The notes: generated from the letters alone by a model not told the origin. 44,985 nucleotides of DNA from Parachlamydiales bacterium (GCA_020051075.1 JAGVJP010000122.1:1-44985); one strand, 5' to 3'; shown: positions 1 to 9,377, numbered from the stretch's first letter. Numbers and translations: made by a program.

Positions 1-260
1 TGGAGCCCTTCGGGCTATAGCAAAAATAGTTCGAAGAGCTCGAAATTAAAGCAGCGCCAGAACAACTTCTGGAATACCTCATCCCAGAATAACTTCTGGA
101 TCACCACAGCCCGAAGGGCTGAAATTGCAACAGCCCAGGGCAACGCCCTGGGTATACTCAACGTTAATATCGCAGCCTGTAGGGCTGCACGATAGCGAAG
201 GTCTTAGTTTGATACACCAGATTTAGAGTTACCTCTTGTGAGCCCTGTAAGGGCACTATA
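1..260. repeat. Palindromic repeat module, copy 1
   Basis: The stretch is made of short perfect palindromes: AGCCCTTCGGGCT near the start and its reverse near 111, a CAGCCCAGGGC/GCCCTGGG hairpin around 133-153, and GCAGCCTGTAGGGCTGC around 172-188. The unit from about 111 to 190 recurs twice between 13437 and 13655, once inverted. No open reading frame with a ribosome binding site lies here. From 261 to 540 I see only AT-rich sequence with no gene I can support. Confidence 0.75.
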
Positions 261-540
261 GCTCATAGAACAACAAAACACATGAATCTTCTAGCACGAA
301 TCGAAAAGCTCCACCTATTAAATGTCGACCGATCAAAGATCAGAGAAATTAAAAAATCGCTCAAACACAAATATCAATTTATCATCTCAGATGCTCATGG
401 AGCGAGCTCGTCATCTTAGAGTGTTTTTTTTCGCAGTCGATCTCATTGACATGCAACGTTTTGCTGAAAAATTCTTTTAGCATATCTGAAAAGCACTTGT
501 AAAAAAAATTTTTACTTATTAACATCAGACAATACAGGAC

Positions 541-870
541 AAAGGGCCCCAAGAGGTAATTGCAGAAGTCGCGTCTGTACCTATTCGAGCTACGCTATCG
601 TCGAAAACAGACTTTTATCAACTCACAGATTCTTGCCAAAATTGACCCTCGAAAAGCAGAAGAAGACTTCCGCACTCCAAACGCTTCGCGTATTCAAGAC
701 GATTTGTTGGCTACGCGAAGCGTTTGGAGTGCGAAAGCCCCCTTTCGCTTTTCGGCCAAAGGATGTTGATCAGAACCTGTGCGTTTATAAAAGTTGGTTG
801 GGAGCGATAGCGCAGCTCGAATGGGTACAGACTCGAGTTCTGCAATTACCACTTGAGGTCCTTTGGCTAC
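541..870. repeat. Long palindromic MITE-like element A
   Basis: The left arm (about 541-692) and the right arm (about 712-868) are near-complete reverse complements around a 19-base loop. The outer ends read AAAGGGCCCCAAGAGGTAAT on the left and, reverse-complemented, AAAGGACCTCAAGTGGTAAT on the right, followed on both sides by TGCAGAA. The innermost 22 bases next to the loop pair perfectly (CGCACTCCAAACGCTTCGCG and onward). The small open frames that run through it are by-products of the palindrome. The left half recurs at 4863-5085, and a core fragment recurs at 44830-44870. Confidence 0.85.
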
Positions 871-919
871 TTAGCCCCTTAAAAAGAATTTTCATCTTAC
901 ACTATTATCGGGAGTCTTT

Positions 920-3900
920 ATGGCATCATCATCAACGTCTTCTCCGTCAAATGTTAGACCTCCAAATAGTTGGCTTGACCTGAGTGCAAAGCCCGATATT
1001 CCTCTTCAAAACACTCAAGGATCCATCAAGCGTATCATAGAACAGGTAGAAGAAGAAAGAGCTATTGCCTTAGATCTTTCAGGAAACCGCTTAGGAACTC
1101 AGAAAACACTGAAATTAGTAACACAGTTCCGAAGCAATAACACTCTTATCTCACTCAACCTTTCGGGCAATGATCTCAGACAACAAGATGTAAAAACTAT
1201 CTATCAGATCCTATTCGCCAAAAGCCCTGATCCATCAATCCTTCCTGGTGGTAAGGGAGGAATACCATTACCCAATTGTACATTAGTTTATCTTGCAATC
1301 GACGGAATGATCTATAAGCCAAAGTTCAGAAAGTCAATCCACGATGAAAGTAAACAAGAAAAAAAAATATTGAAGTGTATTACATGCATCGAACAAAACC
1401 TAAATATAAAATTCCTCGAATATTTAGAGAGTTTATCTCCTCAATGCTTTCTAAAGGATCCTGATTCTCGGGACACGAAATGGCCCAAAAAATTTATTTA
1501 CTTTAATATGCCCCTGATTCATATCGCAGCTTCTACTGGAAATTTGACGGCCCTCCAGAAGCTAATAGAGAAGAATCCTTTGATGATTAATTTGTTGGAC
1601 AAATCAGGTCGGACACCTCTACAGTTATCCATAGAAAATCATCATATAGAAACAGCAGAATACTTAATAAAAAATGGTGCGAATCCAAATTTCAGCCTTC
1701 CCAATACTCCGCTCCATCTCGCATTATATCAACACTCCTATAAACAAAGAGTGGCCCTCTTAGAATTAATATTAACAACTGTGAATCAACATAACAACCC
1801 TTTGATTGTAGACGCCCACAATTCTACACGTAACCCACCCTTATTAGAAGCGATTCGTATTCACTTCTCGACTGGAATTAAAATGCTTTTAGAAAAAGGG
1901 GCAAAAATTAATGGATTTAGAGATTCAAAAATAGACCCTATTTACTACACACTGAAACTGTGGTCTGAAAAAATCTCTACAAAAGGGATCTATCCTCTTA
2001 TAAATCGTTATTTTAGGCATGCTAGCACCCCTCAGAAACCTGTAGTGATAAAATCTGATGCTTCTGGGACATCGGAAGATGCTTCTGGGACATCGGAAGA
2101 TACTTCTTCGACGGAGGAAGATGATGTTTCCAATGAAAAGTATTCTAAATCACTAGAAAATGACTTGTCCAAGAAGGGTAATCCTCAAGTTATGCAAAGT
2201 ATTGACGAAGCTTTCATAAAAATACTAACTGTCTTGCTCGAACCATTATCTCCCGACAGTTTGGACTCAATTCGTGAAGATGTTGGATTAACCCCTCTGC
2301 ATTTCGCCGTCAATATGAAAAATTTCGCGGCTTTGCAGTTAATGTTAGTGAAATGCCCGAATGTGAACTGCCAATTGCCTATGGAAAGCATTAGACAAAG
2401 CTCTGGAACCTTACCCGTCGATACTCAAAATGGCTTCACCCTGCTCCACTGCGCTGTACAAAAGGCGGACTTAGATATCGTCAAACTCTTGACTCACTAT
2501 CCCTCGGGCCCAGCCGACAAAACCATTAAAGAGGCCAGAGGAATGACTCCTCTAGACCTAGCAAAAGAGCTCAAGGATAGATACAGTGGCCCAGATCCTT
2601 TAGCTTTTCAAGAAAGGATGAATACTATCATAGAAATGCTTGTAGATGCGGATCAACCAAATCTTATTCACGCACCGACTCTCAACATGGGGTTGCCTTC
2701 AAGTGAATACACCATTATCCTTGAAGCTCTGTCTCAAATAACAAGTTCTTCAAGCAGTTCGTCTTCTTCCACACCATCAAAAGCTGAGTCGGCAGATAAA
2801 TTTTTGCGAAGTATCATTCCGCTTATCGCAACTCTAACCCCTCTCTCAACCGAAAGCAACGATCAATTAGAAGGTATAAATCAATCAGTTAATGAACTTG
2901 GGATAAGTGTAGATCATGAGAGGATAACTTCTCTATTAGAATTGATCGATAGAACCACTGAAGAAATTAATGTCCTAGCAACGAATGATGGATTAAATGC
3001 TCTCATCGAAGAAGCTGCGAGCAAAGCTCCTCCTGCGATGGTTGACACCCTTATCGTTAAAGTTGGCAACCTGTCCTTTGAGAAGGTAGAACACCTTCTT
3101 AACCTCGCGATACAATCGGGACATGTGAAAACAATAGAATATCTCATGTATTTAGGCGCAAATCTCTATGGAGAATCGTTCTTTAAAAGGAATGTAGAGT
3201 CTCGACAATTGGCAGAAAGTCTTCGTTCAGACGTCCAGGAACTTAAAGTGGAACTAACTAGACGTATTGAAAATTTAGAAGCAACCCACCGAGATTTTGA
3301 AAGAAAGACTGAAGAAAAAATGAGAGAACTTTCTAAGGTTCTCAACATGGAACTCCGGCAAAAAATTCAATCGTTCTTTCATAAACCCTACGAAGGGGAC
3401 TATTACAAAGCCTTTTATAACAGTTTTTGTTTTATCATGGCTTCCGAATTTGAAGGAATGAGAACGGCTCTCAGTCATTGGACAGTAGCTGCTAATCCAA
3501 CTTCTTATGAAGCTCTCCAGTTCGTCGAAGCGCTCGCTGCTGCTGCACCATTTCCAGGAACCTCTCTCGCTGCTTCAGCTTTGACCCTTATCCCTAAAAA
3601 ACTATCTCAAAAAGCTATGATCAATCGAATCTGTGCAATCGCTCGTTCATTCCCACTTCCTGAGCATACTCAAAACTTTATCCAAACCCTCTGTTACCAT
3701 CTGATGGATATTTTGCAGCATCAGATCGTGTTACTTGACAGAAAGAACGCAGGCGATTCCTACAAAGTAGATGAAGAAGCGATGCGACAACTTTCAAAGG
3801 CTATTTTTAGTCGAATTGTCTTATATCTATTTACTCAGGATAGCGAACTTCCTGATGATCCTCTAAATAACAGTTCAGTGAATCTATCTGAAAAAGCAAG

Positions 3901-4840
3901 AACAATTGCATTATCAGTGATCTTGCCTAAAGGAAGTAAATTTGCGCAGATTGAATATCTCAAAGAAAATCCCTGTGTTAATTGTGGAATCACTATCCTT
4001 CCAACTCGAAGAGAATTTAGTTCATTCCAACGAGCTAAAGCACAGATGCGTGCAACTAAAGGAAAAATACAGAAGTTGCCTATGTATCTCTCGAGGCGTA
4101 AGCATACAGATACACCGATCAGCCACCTTGGAGAGGGATTTAATCGTAAATTACTTACAGACAATGGTTTTTTCTGCAAGGCTCCAGTAAAAGTTGGGGC
4201 AACTTATTATGAACCTAAAGGGTGCAGACCTGAAGACTACCCACCTCTTATTCTTACAGAAGAGGATTTCTCATTGATTCAAGCACTCACTCACAATGAA
4301 GGAGGGCTTTTAACAGTCTCAAACCGACCCAATATAGAGACGATTAGACTCACAAGAAGTTATCGGGAACTTTGCTTCGAACAGACTCCTATTACAGATA
4401 CTATACCTCGATCGGAACCGCCGCCGCCCCCACTTCCGACGATTCCAAACATCGACCAGAACAGGCTATATGAAGAGCAAATAAGAGATCTCCGTCAGTT
4501 AGTAGACTCTCTGCGTGGAGAAATTTTACAACTTCGAGGCACATCTTCTTCATCACATGAGGAATCTAACAAGTCCACTAGCAAAATGATCATGAATTCT
4601 GAAGAGTTAGCGCGGAGAATAGAAGATGGTGCACAAACAATGATATCGATACACAATATTAAAAAGAAAATTAAAAAACTCCCTAGGTCTGCAGAAATTG
4701 ATAAAGAAAGGAAATATCAGAAAATTGTTACCCTCATCGGAGATCTGAATACATCCGGAGAACAAAAAGCCGCCTTAACAAAAACTCTCCATGACGCTTA
4801 TACTCCATCGGATTCACGATTGACTGCATCATCCATCTAA
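920..4840 (+). CDS. Large ankyrin-repeat protein, candidate T3S effector
   Basis: A 1306-residue protein. The start at 920 is preceded by GGGAG at suitable spacing. Residues 1-20 are rich in Ser and Pro, as in many T3S substrates. Residues about 48-95 contain two leucine-rich-repeat-like units (LDLSGNRLG, LNLSGNDL). Ankyrin repeats occupy about 198-345 and 454-560, with classic cores such as GRTPLQLSIENHH and GLTPLHFAVNMKN. A poly-Ser tract lies at about 609-619, a coiled coil at about 757-817, an Ala-rich helical domain at about 850-935, a PPPPPLP motif near 1167 and a second coiled coil near 1190-1220. A 21-base direct repeat sits near 2060-2100. It is transcribed towards the T3S operon and is flanked by two copies of one palindromic element. 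Host protein binding through ankyrins is known for such proteins; the target is unknown. Confidence 0.85.
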   Translation: MASSSTSSPSNVRPPNSWLDLSAKPDIPLQNTQGSIKRIIEQVEEERAIALDLSGNRLGTQKTLKLVTQFRSNNTLISLNLSGNDLRQQDVKTIYQILFAKSPDPSILPGGKGGIPLPNCTLVYLAIDGMIYKPKFRKSIHDESKQEKKILKCITCIEQNLNIKFLEYLESLSPQCFLKDPDSRDTKWPKKFIYFNMPLIHIAASTGNLTALQKLIEKNPLMINLLDKSGRTPLQLSIENHHIETAEYLIKNGANPNFSLPNTPLHLALYQHSYKQRVALLELILTTVNQHNNPLIVDAHNSTRNPPLLEAIRIHFSTGIKMLLEKGAKINGFRDSKIDPIYYTLKLWSEKISTKGIYPLINRYFRHASTPQKPVVIKSDASGTSEDASGTSEDTSSTEEDDVSNEKYSKSLENDLSKKGNPQVMQSIDEAFIKILTVLLEPLSPDSLDSIREDVGLTPLHFAVNMKNFAALQLMLVKCPNVNCQLPMESIRQSSGTLPVDTQNGFTLLHCAVQKADLDIVKLLTHYPSGPADKTIKEARGMTPLDLAKELKDRYSGPDPLAFQERMNTIIEMLVDADQPNLIHAPTLNMGLPSSEYTIILEALSQITSSSSSSSSSTPSKAESADKFLRSIIPLIATLTPLSTESNDQLEGINQSVNELGISVDHERITSLLELIDRTTEEINVLATNDGLNALIEEAASKAPPAMVDTLIVKVGNLSFEKVEHLLNLAIQSGHVKTIEYLMYLGANLYGESFFKRNVESRQLAESLRSDVQELKVELTRRIENLEATHRDFERKTEEKMRELSKVLNMELRQKIQSFFHKPYEGDYYKAFYNSFCFIMASEFEGMRTALSHWTVAANPTSYEALQFVEALAAAAPFPGTSLAASALTLIPKKLSQKAMINRICAIARSFPLPEHTQNFIQTLCYHLMDILQHQIVLLDRKNAGDSYKVDEEAMRQLSKAIFSRIVLYLFTQDSELPDDPLNNSSVNLSEKARTIALSVILPKGSKFAQIEYLKENPCVNCGITILPTRREFSSFQRAKAQMRATKGKIQKLPMYLSRRKHTDTPISHLGEGFNRKLLTDNGFFCKAPVKVGATYYEPKGCRPEDYPPLILTEEDFSLIQALTHNEGGLLTVSNRPNIETIRLTRSYRELCFEQTPITDTIPRSEPPPPPLPTIPNIDQNRLYEEQIRDLRQLVDSLRGEILQLRGTSSSSHEESNKSTSKMIMNSEELARRIEDGAQTMISIHNIKKKIKKLPRSAEIDKERKYQKIVTLIGDLNTSGEQKAALTKTLHDAYTPSDSRLTASSI

Positions 4841-4862
4841 CAAATGAAGAGGCAAAGATCCT

Positions 4863-5085
4863 TTCCAAAGGAGAAAATAAAAAGGACCTAAGGGTAAGGG
4901 ACAAGGGGCCACAAGGCCCTTTAGGTCCTTGTGAGTTAATTGCAGAAGTGGCGCACGAACCAGATCTGCGAGCTATCGCCGAAAATAGGCTTTTATCAAC
5001 TCACAGGTTCTTGCCAAAATTGAACATCGAAAAACGGAAGAGGCCTTCCGTTTTTTCGACGAACTGCCTTGACAAGAACGTTGAA
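4863..5085. repeat. Palindromic element B, half copy of element A
   Basis: From about 4938 the sequence matches the left arm of the element at 541 over roughly 110 bases (AATTGCAGAAGT, then CGAGCTATCG, then CTTTTATCAACTCACAG and TTCTTGCCAAAATTGA). It lies in the same orientation, so the two copies flank the ankyrin gene as direct repeats. The right arm is replaced by a short degenerate one that reaches the cdsP stop codon. The outer part (AAGGACCTAAGGGTAAGGGA) is also present at 34397. Confidence 0.8.
5029..5056. terminator. Bidirectional intrinsic terminator
   Basis: The stem AAAACGGAAG/CTTCCGTTTT has a 3-4 base loop and a T run on both strands. It lies between the convergent ends of the ankyrin gene (4840) and cdsP (5090) and is suited to stop transcription from both. 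Confidence 0.7.
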
Positions 5086-5089
5086 AAGG

Positions 5090-6304
5090 TTATTCTTCCT
5101 CTTTCTTTTCTTGTTCTTGCTGCTGCTGCTGTTGTTGCTGCTCTTTCTGTTGCTGCTCTTCTCGTGACGGCTGTCCCTGTTCCGCTTGGATGACGTTTTG
5201 CGCTTGAGTGGTGGTAATGACCTGGTGGACGACGATATTCTTACCTTTTAAAGCCTCTGACAAAGAGTTTTCACTCATCTGACGGTCCAGAAAGAGCTTT
5301 CCTTCCGGCGATAAGCTGGCAAAGGTGATATTGAATTCCCCTTTTGCCTGGTCTAACGTACTCAGCGTGATCGTCGCTCCTGATAGAATCGGAGGGTTCT
5401 TTAAAGTGATCGTTGTTTCAGTGAGATCGCCTTTCTGCATCACGGTAATGCGATCGACAATCTGCGTGATAATTTCTTGGAGAGGTTTTGCTTGAGCCGA
5501 TTCTTTCACTAGAGGTTGATCAGCACCTGCTGGAGCAAGCTGCGGTTGAATATTGCCCTGAACAGGGGCGTTCTGCTTACTGCCGCCAGACTCTTGATCT
5601 TTTCCCTGCTCTTGTTTAGACGTCTTCGTTCTCTCTACTTTATCTCCACCACCAAGTCCTCTAGCCTCTTTATCAGCAATCGGGCTTTCTTCAGAAGGAC
5701 GGCGGAGTTTCGGTTCCTGCGGTTTCGGCAATTCCTCTGATGCAAGGGTTTCTATCTCTTGGGTATCTAATGGTTTTTCTTTAACAGGTTTTTCGGCAGG
5801 CGGAAGTGGTTTAGCTCCTGTTTTCCCTTTTGTAAAGGTAGCAGAAAGCTCTTCCATCGCTTCGGAAGCTGCAGGATCATCGTCTTGGCCAACTGGAGCC
5901 ATCATCTCTTTCTGATTCTCAGCGATGGAGCGTGTCTCACTGGAAGGAGTTTTGGCAGACGCAAATGCGGTCTCTTTACCTTTCAGACCAGCACCAGAAT
6001 CTTTTGTCCGCTTGAATTGAAGCCCCATCTCCGATTTAGCCGATTCCCCCCCATCCTCGGAGCCAGACTGCGAATCAGGATCCCTTCTTGTTGAAGAAGC
6101 CTTTCTGGCTAATTCAAAAGGGGAAAGAGCGCTGCTGTCTTCGCCGCCCTCTTCTTCGACCTCATCTTTGCGATCTTTTCCAGAGCGGTTATCCCGCTCC
6201 ACTTTTTTATAGCTATCATCTTTTGGAGACCTTGAGGGCCTTCCAGACTCTACGCTATCATTGCCCCCTCTAGGAGATTCTGATGATCTTTGTATTGGGT
6301 TCAT
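5090..6304 (-). CDS. cdsP: CdsP, T3S needle-length/substrate-switch protein
   Basis: A 404-residue YscP/FliK-type protein. Family members measure needle length and switch substrate class by contacting the export gate. The assignment rests on position directly after CdsN and CdsO, as in Chlamydiaceae, and on architecture: a long polar, disordered, charged N-terminal region (1-265) followed by a compact domain at about 273-372 that resembles the FliK/YscP C-terminal (T3S4) domain, for example TETTITLKNPPILSG. The tail (about 375-404) is almost only Gln, Glu and Lys. The start at 6304 has AAGAGG upstream. It is longer than the C. trachomatis homologue (CT671, roughly 280 residues), mostly in the disordered part. 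It is last in the block; no cdsQ follows. Confidence 0.78.
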   Translation of the reverse strand: MNPIQRSSESPRGGNDSVESGRPSRSPKDDSYKKVERDNRSGKDRKDEVEEEGGEDSSALSPFELARKASSTRRDPDSQSGSEDGGESAKSEMGLQFKRTKDSGAGLKGKETAFASAKTPSSETRSIAENQKEMMAPVGQDDDPAASEAMEELSATFTKGKTGAKPLPPAEKPVKEKPLDTQEIETLASEELPKPQEPKLRRPSEESPIADKEARGLGGGDKVERTKTSKQEQGKDQESGGSKQNAPVQGNIQPQLAPAGADQPLVKESAQAKPLQEIITQIVDRITVMQKGDLTETTITLKNPPILSGATITLSTLDQAKGEFNITFASLSPEGKLFLDRQMSENSLSEALKGKNIVVHQVITTTQAQNVIQAEQGQPSREEQQQKEQQQQQQQQEQEKKEEE

Positions 6305-6325
6305 GTGATGCCTCTTGTAAGAAAT

Positions 6326-6829
6326 TTACTCTTTATTACGCTTATAATGCATAGCTGTATGAATCATTGATCCTAGCTCATCTTGTTCCCGCCCTTCTAA
6401 AATCTCCAACGCTTTTCGAGCCTCTTTTTCCCAATCTTTCTTATGCATCATCAATTTATCCACTTCTAGTCGTTTTTGACGGAGGGTTTCTTTCGCCTGA
6501 GCTAAATTTTTCTCGGCTGTAACAACCTGTTCCTTTTGATCTTTGACTTTTTTTTCTTCAACCAGCAGTTTCTCATCAACGAGCTTCAAATAGACTTTCA
6601 TCTGTTGAATTTTGGGACTGGTCGTACCCGCATCCATCGTATCACGCAGCTGTTGAAGCTTATCGACTTTGTGTTGTTTAACTTTATCCCTTTCTGCTTC
6701 CCGTTCAGCAAGTTTTTTCTGCTCGTTTTCTAAAGCTAGTTGTTTCTCTTTAACGACTTTCTCCGCGTCTTCAACTCGCCTCTCTTTAATTTCGATGACC
6801 TGTTTTAACGGATATACGGTATTATTCAT
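6326..6829 (-). CDS. cdsO: CdsO, T3S ATPase stalk (YscO/FliJ family)
   Basis: A 167-residue protein that is almost entirely charged coiled coil (heptads from about 10 to 150), with Lys/Glu-rich runs such as RRVEDAEKVVKEKQLALENE. YscO/FliJ proteins form the central stalk that couples the hexameric ATPase to the export gate. The length agrees with the Chlamydia homologue (about 168 residues). It begins 11 bases after the cdsN stop codon and ends 21 bases before cdsP, so the three are clearly cotranscribed. The sequence itself is low in information, so the name depends on context. Confidence 0.82.
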   Translation of the reverse strand: MNNTVYPLKQVIEIKERRVEDAEKVVKEKQLALENEQKKLAEREAERDKVKQHKVDKLQQLRDTMDAGTTSPKIQQMKVYLKLVDEKLLVEEKKVKDQKEQVVTAEKNLAQAKETLRQKRLEVDKLMMHKKDWEKEARKALEILEGREQDELGSMIHTAMHYKRNKE

Positions 6830-6840
6830 AATTTTTGACT

Positions 6841-8157
6841 CTATTTAAAGAGCCCTTTCAATAGCTGATATGTCTCTTGAAATGAACACTTCTCATCTAC
6901 TGCTTGTTTTAAAAATTTCAACACTTTTTCGATATGGTCGATCGCAAAATCACCTGCTTTATCCGCCCCGCGTTTATACTCTCCAATCTTAATCAACAGC
7001 TCATTTTTCTTGAAATTGGCTAGAACCTCTTTCAATTTCCCAATAAGCTGTAAATGATCTTTTGGAATAATCGAAGTGATGACACGGCTGGCAGAGGATA
7101 AAATGTCAATGGCAGGATAATGGTACTGACGGGCAAGTTCGCTAGAGAGGATAATGTGTCCATCTAAGATTGACCTCACCTCATCTGCAACCGGCTCATT
7201 CATGTCGTCGCCAGCAACAAGGATTGTGTAAAACGCTGTGATCGAACCTTTATCGGAATTACCAGACCGTTCAAGAAGCTTTGGAAGGGTAGAGAATACC
7301 GAAGGGGTATATCCAGCTCGTGCTGGCGGCTCGCCAGCAGCCAATCCAACCTCGCGCAAAGCCCGGGCAAAACGTGTCACCGAGTCCATCATCAAGATCA
7401 CAGATTTCCCCTGATTGCGGAAATACTCTGCAATGGCTGTTCCGACATACGCTGCGTTGATACGGAGCTGTGAAGCTTGATCGGATGTGGATACAATCAA
7501 CACAGATCGGGCAAGCCCTTCTGGACCTAAATCTTTTTCGATGAACTCTCTGAGCTCCCGTCCCCGTTCCCCAATCAAGCTGATGACGTTGACATCAGCG
7601 ACAGCATTCCGAGCAATCATACCCAAAAGGGTTGACTTACCACCGCCCGCAGCCGCGAAAATCCCTACCCGCTGCCCTAATCCCGCAGTCAACACACCAT
7701 CGATGGCTCTGACGCCGACAGAGATCGGCTGGTGGATCGGCATCCGCGTGACAGGATCGGGAGGAGGCTGTATGACGGGATACGTTTCATCGAGGATGAG
7801 CGGCCCTTTAGTGTCTTCGTCTAAAGGTTCACCTAGTCCATTAAGGATTCTCCCTAGGAGCCCGGGTCCGACTTTGATATGGAGGGGTTGGTACGTTGGA
7901 ATAACTTCTGAAGAGGGGCCGATGCCGGTCATCTCTCCGAGAGGGGATAAGAGAACCTCATCTTTAGTGAAACCGACCACTTCAGCTCTGAGGGGCTCTC
8001 CGGGTCGTTTGATCAGGCATATTTCGCCAATTTTAACTTGCGGAACAACAGCTTTAATGAGCATCCCGACAACTTCGGTAATGCGTCCATTCACCGTCGT
8101 CAGCTGCATTTCTTCGAGATCGCCGAGGAGTTTGTCGATGTCTTCGTTCGTGTACAT
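6841..8157 (-). CDS. cdsN: CdsN, T3S ATPase
   Basis: A 438-residue ATPase of the FliI/YscN family, which unfolds substrates and strips chaperones at the base of the apparatus. The Walker A motif AAGGGKST is at about 169-176, the catalytic-glutamate segment GERGRELREF begins at 196, and Walker B is VILMMDSVTRFARA near 253-266. The sequence is conserved along its whole length, including the family signature around 277-290 (EPPARAGYTPSVFSTLPKL). The start at 8157 has only a weak AGGT upstream. A 140-bp palindromic element separates it from the preceding T3S gene, so it may be transcribed partly on its own. Length and synteny match the Chlamydia enzyme. Confidence 0.97.
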   Translation of the reverse strand: MYTNEDIDKLLGDLEEMQLTTVNGRITEVVGMLIKAVVPQVKIGEICLIKRPGEPLRAEVVGFTKDEVLLSPLGEMTGIGPSSEVIPTYQPLHIKVGPGLLGRILNGLGEPLDEDTKGPLILDETYPVIQPPPDPVTRMPIHQPISVGVRAIDGVLTAGLGQRVGIFAAAGGGKSTLLGMIARNAVADVNVISLIGERGRELREFIEKDLGPEGLARSVLIVSTSDQASQLRINAAYVGTAIAEYFRNQGKSVILMMDSVTRFARALREVGLAAGEPPARAGYTPSVFSTLPKLLERSGNSDKGSITAFYTILVAGDDMNEPVADEVRSILDGHIILSSELARQYHYPAIDILSSASRVITSIIPKDHLQLIGKLKEVLANFKKNELLIKIGEYKRGADKAGDFAIDHIEKVLKFLKQAVDEKCSFQETYQLLKGLFK

Positions 8158-8192
8158 GGTCTACCTAATGTGAAACCGTTTTAGCTCTCGCC

Positions 8193-8351
8193 ACCGATCG
8201 ACGTTGTTGCATAATTCACCACAGAGCCACTGAGATCACGGAGGAGGGATGAGATAGGGAGAAACACGTTTGATAATTGCTCAATTTTCTCATAATTTCT
8301 CAATGGTCTCACTGCCTCTGTGGTGATTTATGCAATAACGCCCTACCGATC
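8193..8351. repeat. MITE-like palindrome with ACCGATC direct repeats
   Basis: Terminal inverted repeats of about 40 bases face each other: GTTGTTGCATAATTCACCAC at the left and, reverse-complemented, GTTATTGCATAAATCACCAC at the right. The 7-base sequence ACCGATC stands directly outside both ends (8193-8199 and 8345-8351) and looks like a target-site duplication. The right half recurs at 22772-22842. The element lies between two T3S genes. Confidence 0.8.
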
Positions 8352-8356
8352 CATGC

Positions 8357-9220
8357 TTAAACTTGAACGTTCATGATTGTTTTTGTCGCTTCTAAAGCCT
8401 TGTTCAACAAACTCGTAAATAGTTCTATCTGTTGTTGGATGATCCCCACTTTGATCTGAATAGCAAGCAAATTGGCTGGTGACAGATTGTTAGTGCTATT
8501 CAATTCGACGATAGCCGAGTTGAGATGCTCCATTTGATTCTGGCTGTGTGTCAAGAAGCCTAAGAATCGATGGATGGGGCTTGTGCCAGCAGCTTGCTTA
8601 GGAGCTGGCGTATGCTCTAATCCAGCTTTTGAAAGAGCAATCTTGAGGTTATCGTCAACATGTGTCAACCGATTATTCAGCAGAGTTTGATAGGAAGGCT
8701 TAATCTCTGATTTCGCTTCAACAAGCTGCTTCTTAACTTTCTCGATCTGATCGATTGTATCTTTGGTCTGAGTCTGAATATCTTTTCGACCAAGATTTGT
8801 TGTCTTAGAGGCATCGGCGTTGAGCTTAGACAGCTCATCCATCAAAGAACCAGTTTTAGATCCACCCTTCTTGCTGCCTGTTGCGCCGATCTCTTCAACT
8901 TCATCGCCGCCCTGCTGTTGATGACGCTTTTTCTCTTGATCTGTTGCAGAACCGCTTTTTTGTGAAGCCGTGCTCTCTTCACCCAAGATGGGATTGATCT
9001 CGAGCTTCTCTCCCCCTTCGTTTATCGAATAGGGCCTTTCAATATTATGCGTTTGGATCGCTGCTAATTTATTTGATGCTGTCTGCGTCTGGTCGACAAA
9101 TTTTTGGAAATTCTCGGCTTTATCACCCGATTTATCCATCGACTCCGCCGGCCGCTCTGACTTTGGATTTTTTAGAGCTTCGTTCATATTCTGACCAGCT
9201 CCAATATTTACTTGAGACAT
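8357..9220 (-). CDS. CT668-position protein, candidate T3S inner rod (YscI-like)
   Basis: A 287-residue protein encoded between the needle gene and cdsN, the place of CT668 in C. trachomatis. Residues 1-190 are polar and look disordered. The last 60 or so residues form amphipathic helices ending in a pattern reminiscent of YscI/PrgJ inner rod proteins: SPANLLAIQIKVGIIQQQIE, then a short helix that ends in a Gln-Val tail (KTIMNVQV). Rod subunits polymerise below the needle and sit next to the export gate, which would suit this operon position. The similarity is my reading of the pattern, not an alignment; the long N-terminal extension is unlike classical 100-residue rods. The start at 9220 has GGGAATGGG upstream. 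Confidence 0.55.
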   Translation of the reverse strand: MSQVNIGAGQNMNEALKNPKSERPAESMDKSGDKAENFQKFVDQTQTASNKLAAIQTHNIERPYSINEGGEKLEINPILGEESTASQKSGSATDQEKKRHQQQGGDEVEEIGATGSKKGGSKTGSLMDELSKLNADASKTTNLGRKDIQTQTKDTIDQIEKVKKQLVEAKSEIKPSYQTLLNNRLTHVDDNLKIALSKAGLEHTPAPKQAAGTSPIHRFLGFLTHSQNQMEHLNSAIVELNSTNNLSPANLLAIQIKVGIIQQQIELFTSLLNKALEATKTIMNVQV

Positions 9221-9257
9221 AAACCCATTCCCTTTTGCAAGAAATCTTAAGGAACAA

Positions 9258-9343
9258 CTGTGGTTCTGCTGTCAAGAGCCTGTTAAACGATTAACTCAGC
9301 CCTTAGACCCCTGACGGGGCCTCGTAGAACAGAAGAACCACAG
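9258..9343 (-). other. Long stem-loop downstream of cdsF
   Basis: The 13-base arms 9258-9270 (CTGTGGTTCTGCT) and 9331-9343 (AGAAGAACCACAG) pair with one mismatch around a 60-base loop. It directly follows the cdsF terminator on the minus strand and precedes the next T3S gene. It could stabilise the 5' end of the read-through RNA. Confidence 0.5.
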
Positions 9344-9371
9344 AAAAAGATGGCTAAATGCATTAGCCATC
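9344..9371 (-). terminator. Intrinsic terminator after cdsF
   Basis: On the minus strand the stem GATGGCTAA/TTTAGCCATC is followed at once by five U residues, six bases after the needle-gene stop codon. It would end or attenuate transcription inside the T3S block. Confidence 0.75.
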
Positions 9372-9377
9372 CACTCA

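Noticed and set aside
560..983. Two short plus-strand frames before the ankyrin gene
   Set aside because: They run through the palindromic element, have no good ribosome binding site and the longer one overlaps the well-supported ankyrin start.
7487..8173. 228-codon frame opposite cdsN
   Set aside because: It is the antisense shadow of a highly conserved ATPase; composition is Ser/Pro/Thr-rich as expected for such shadows.
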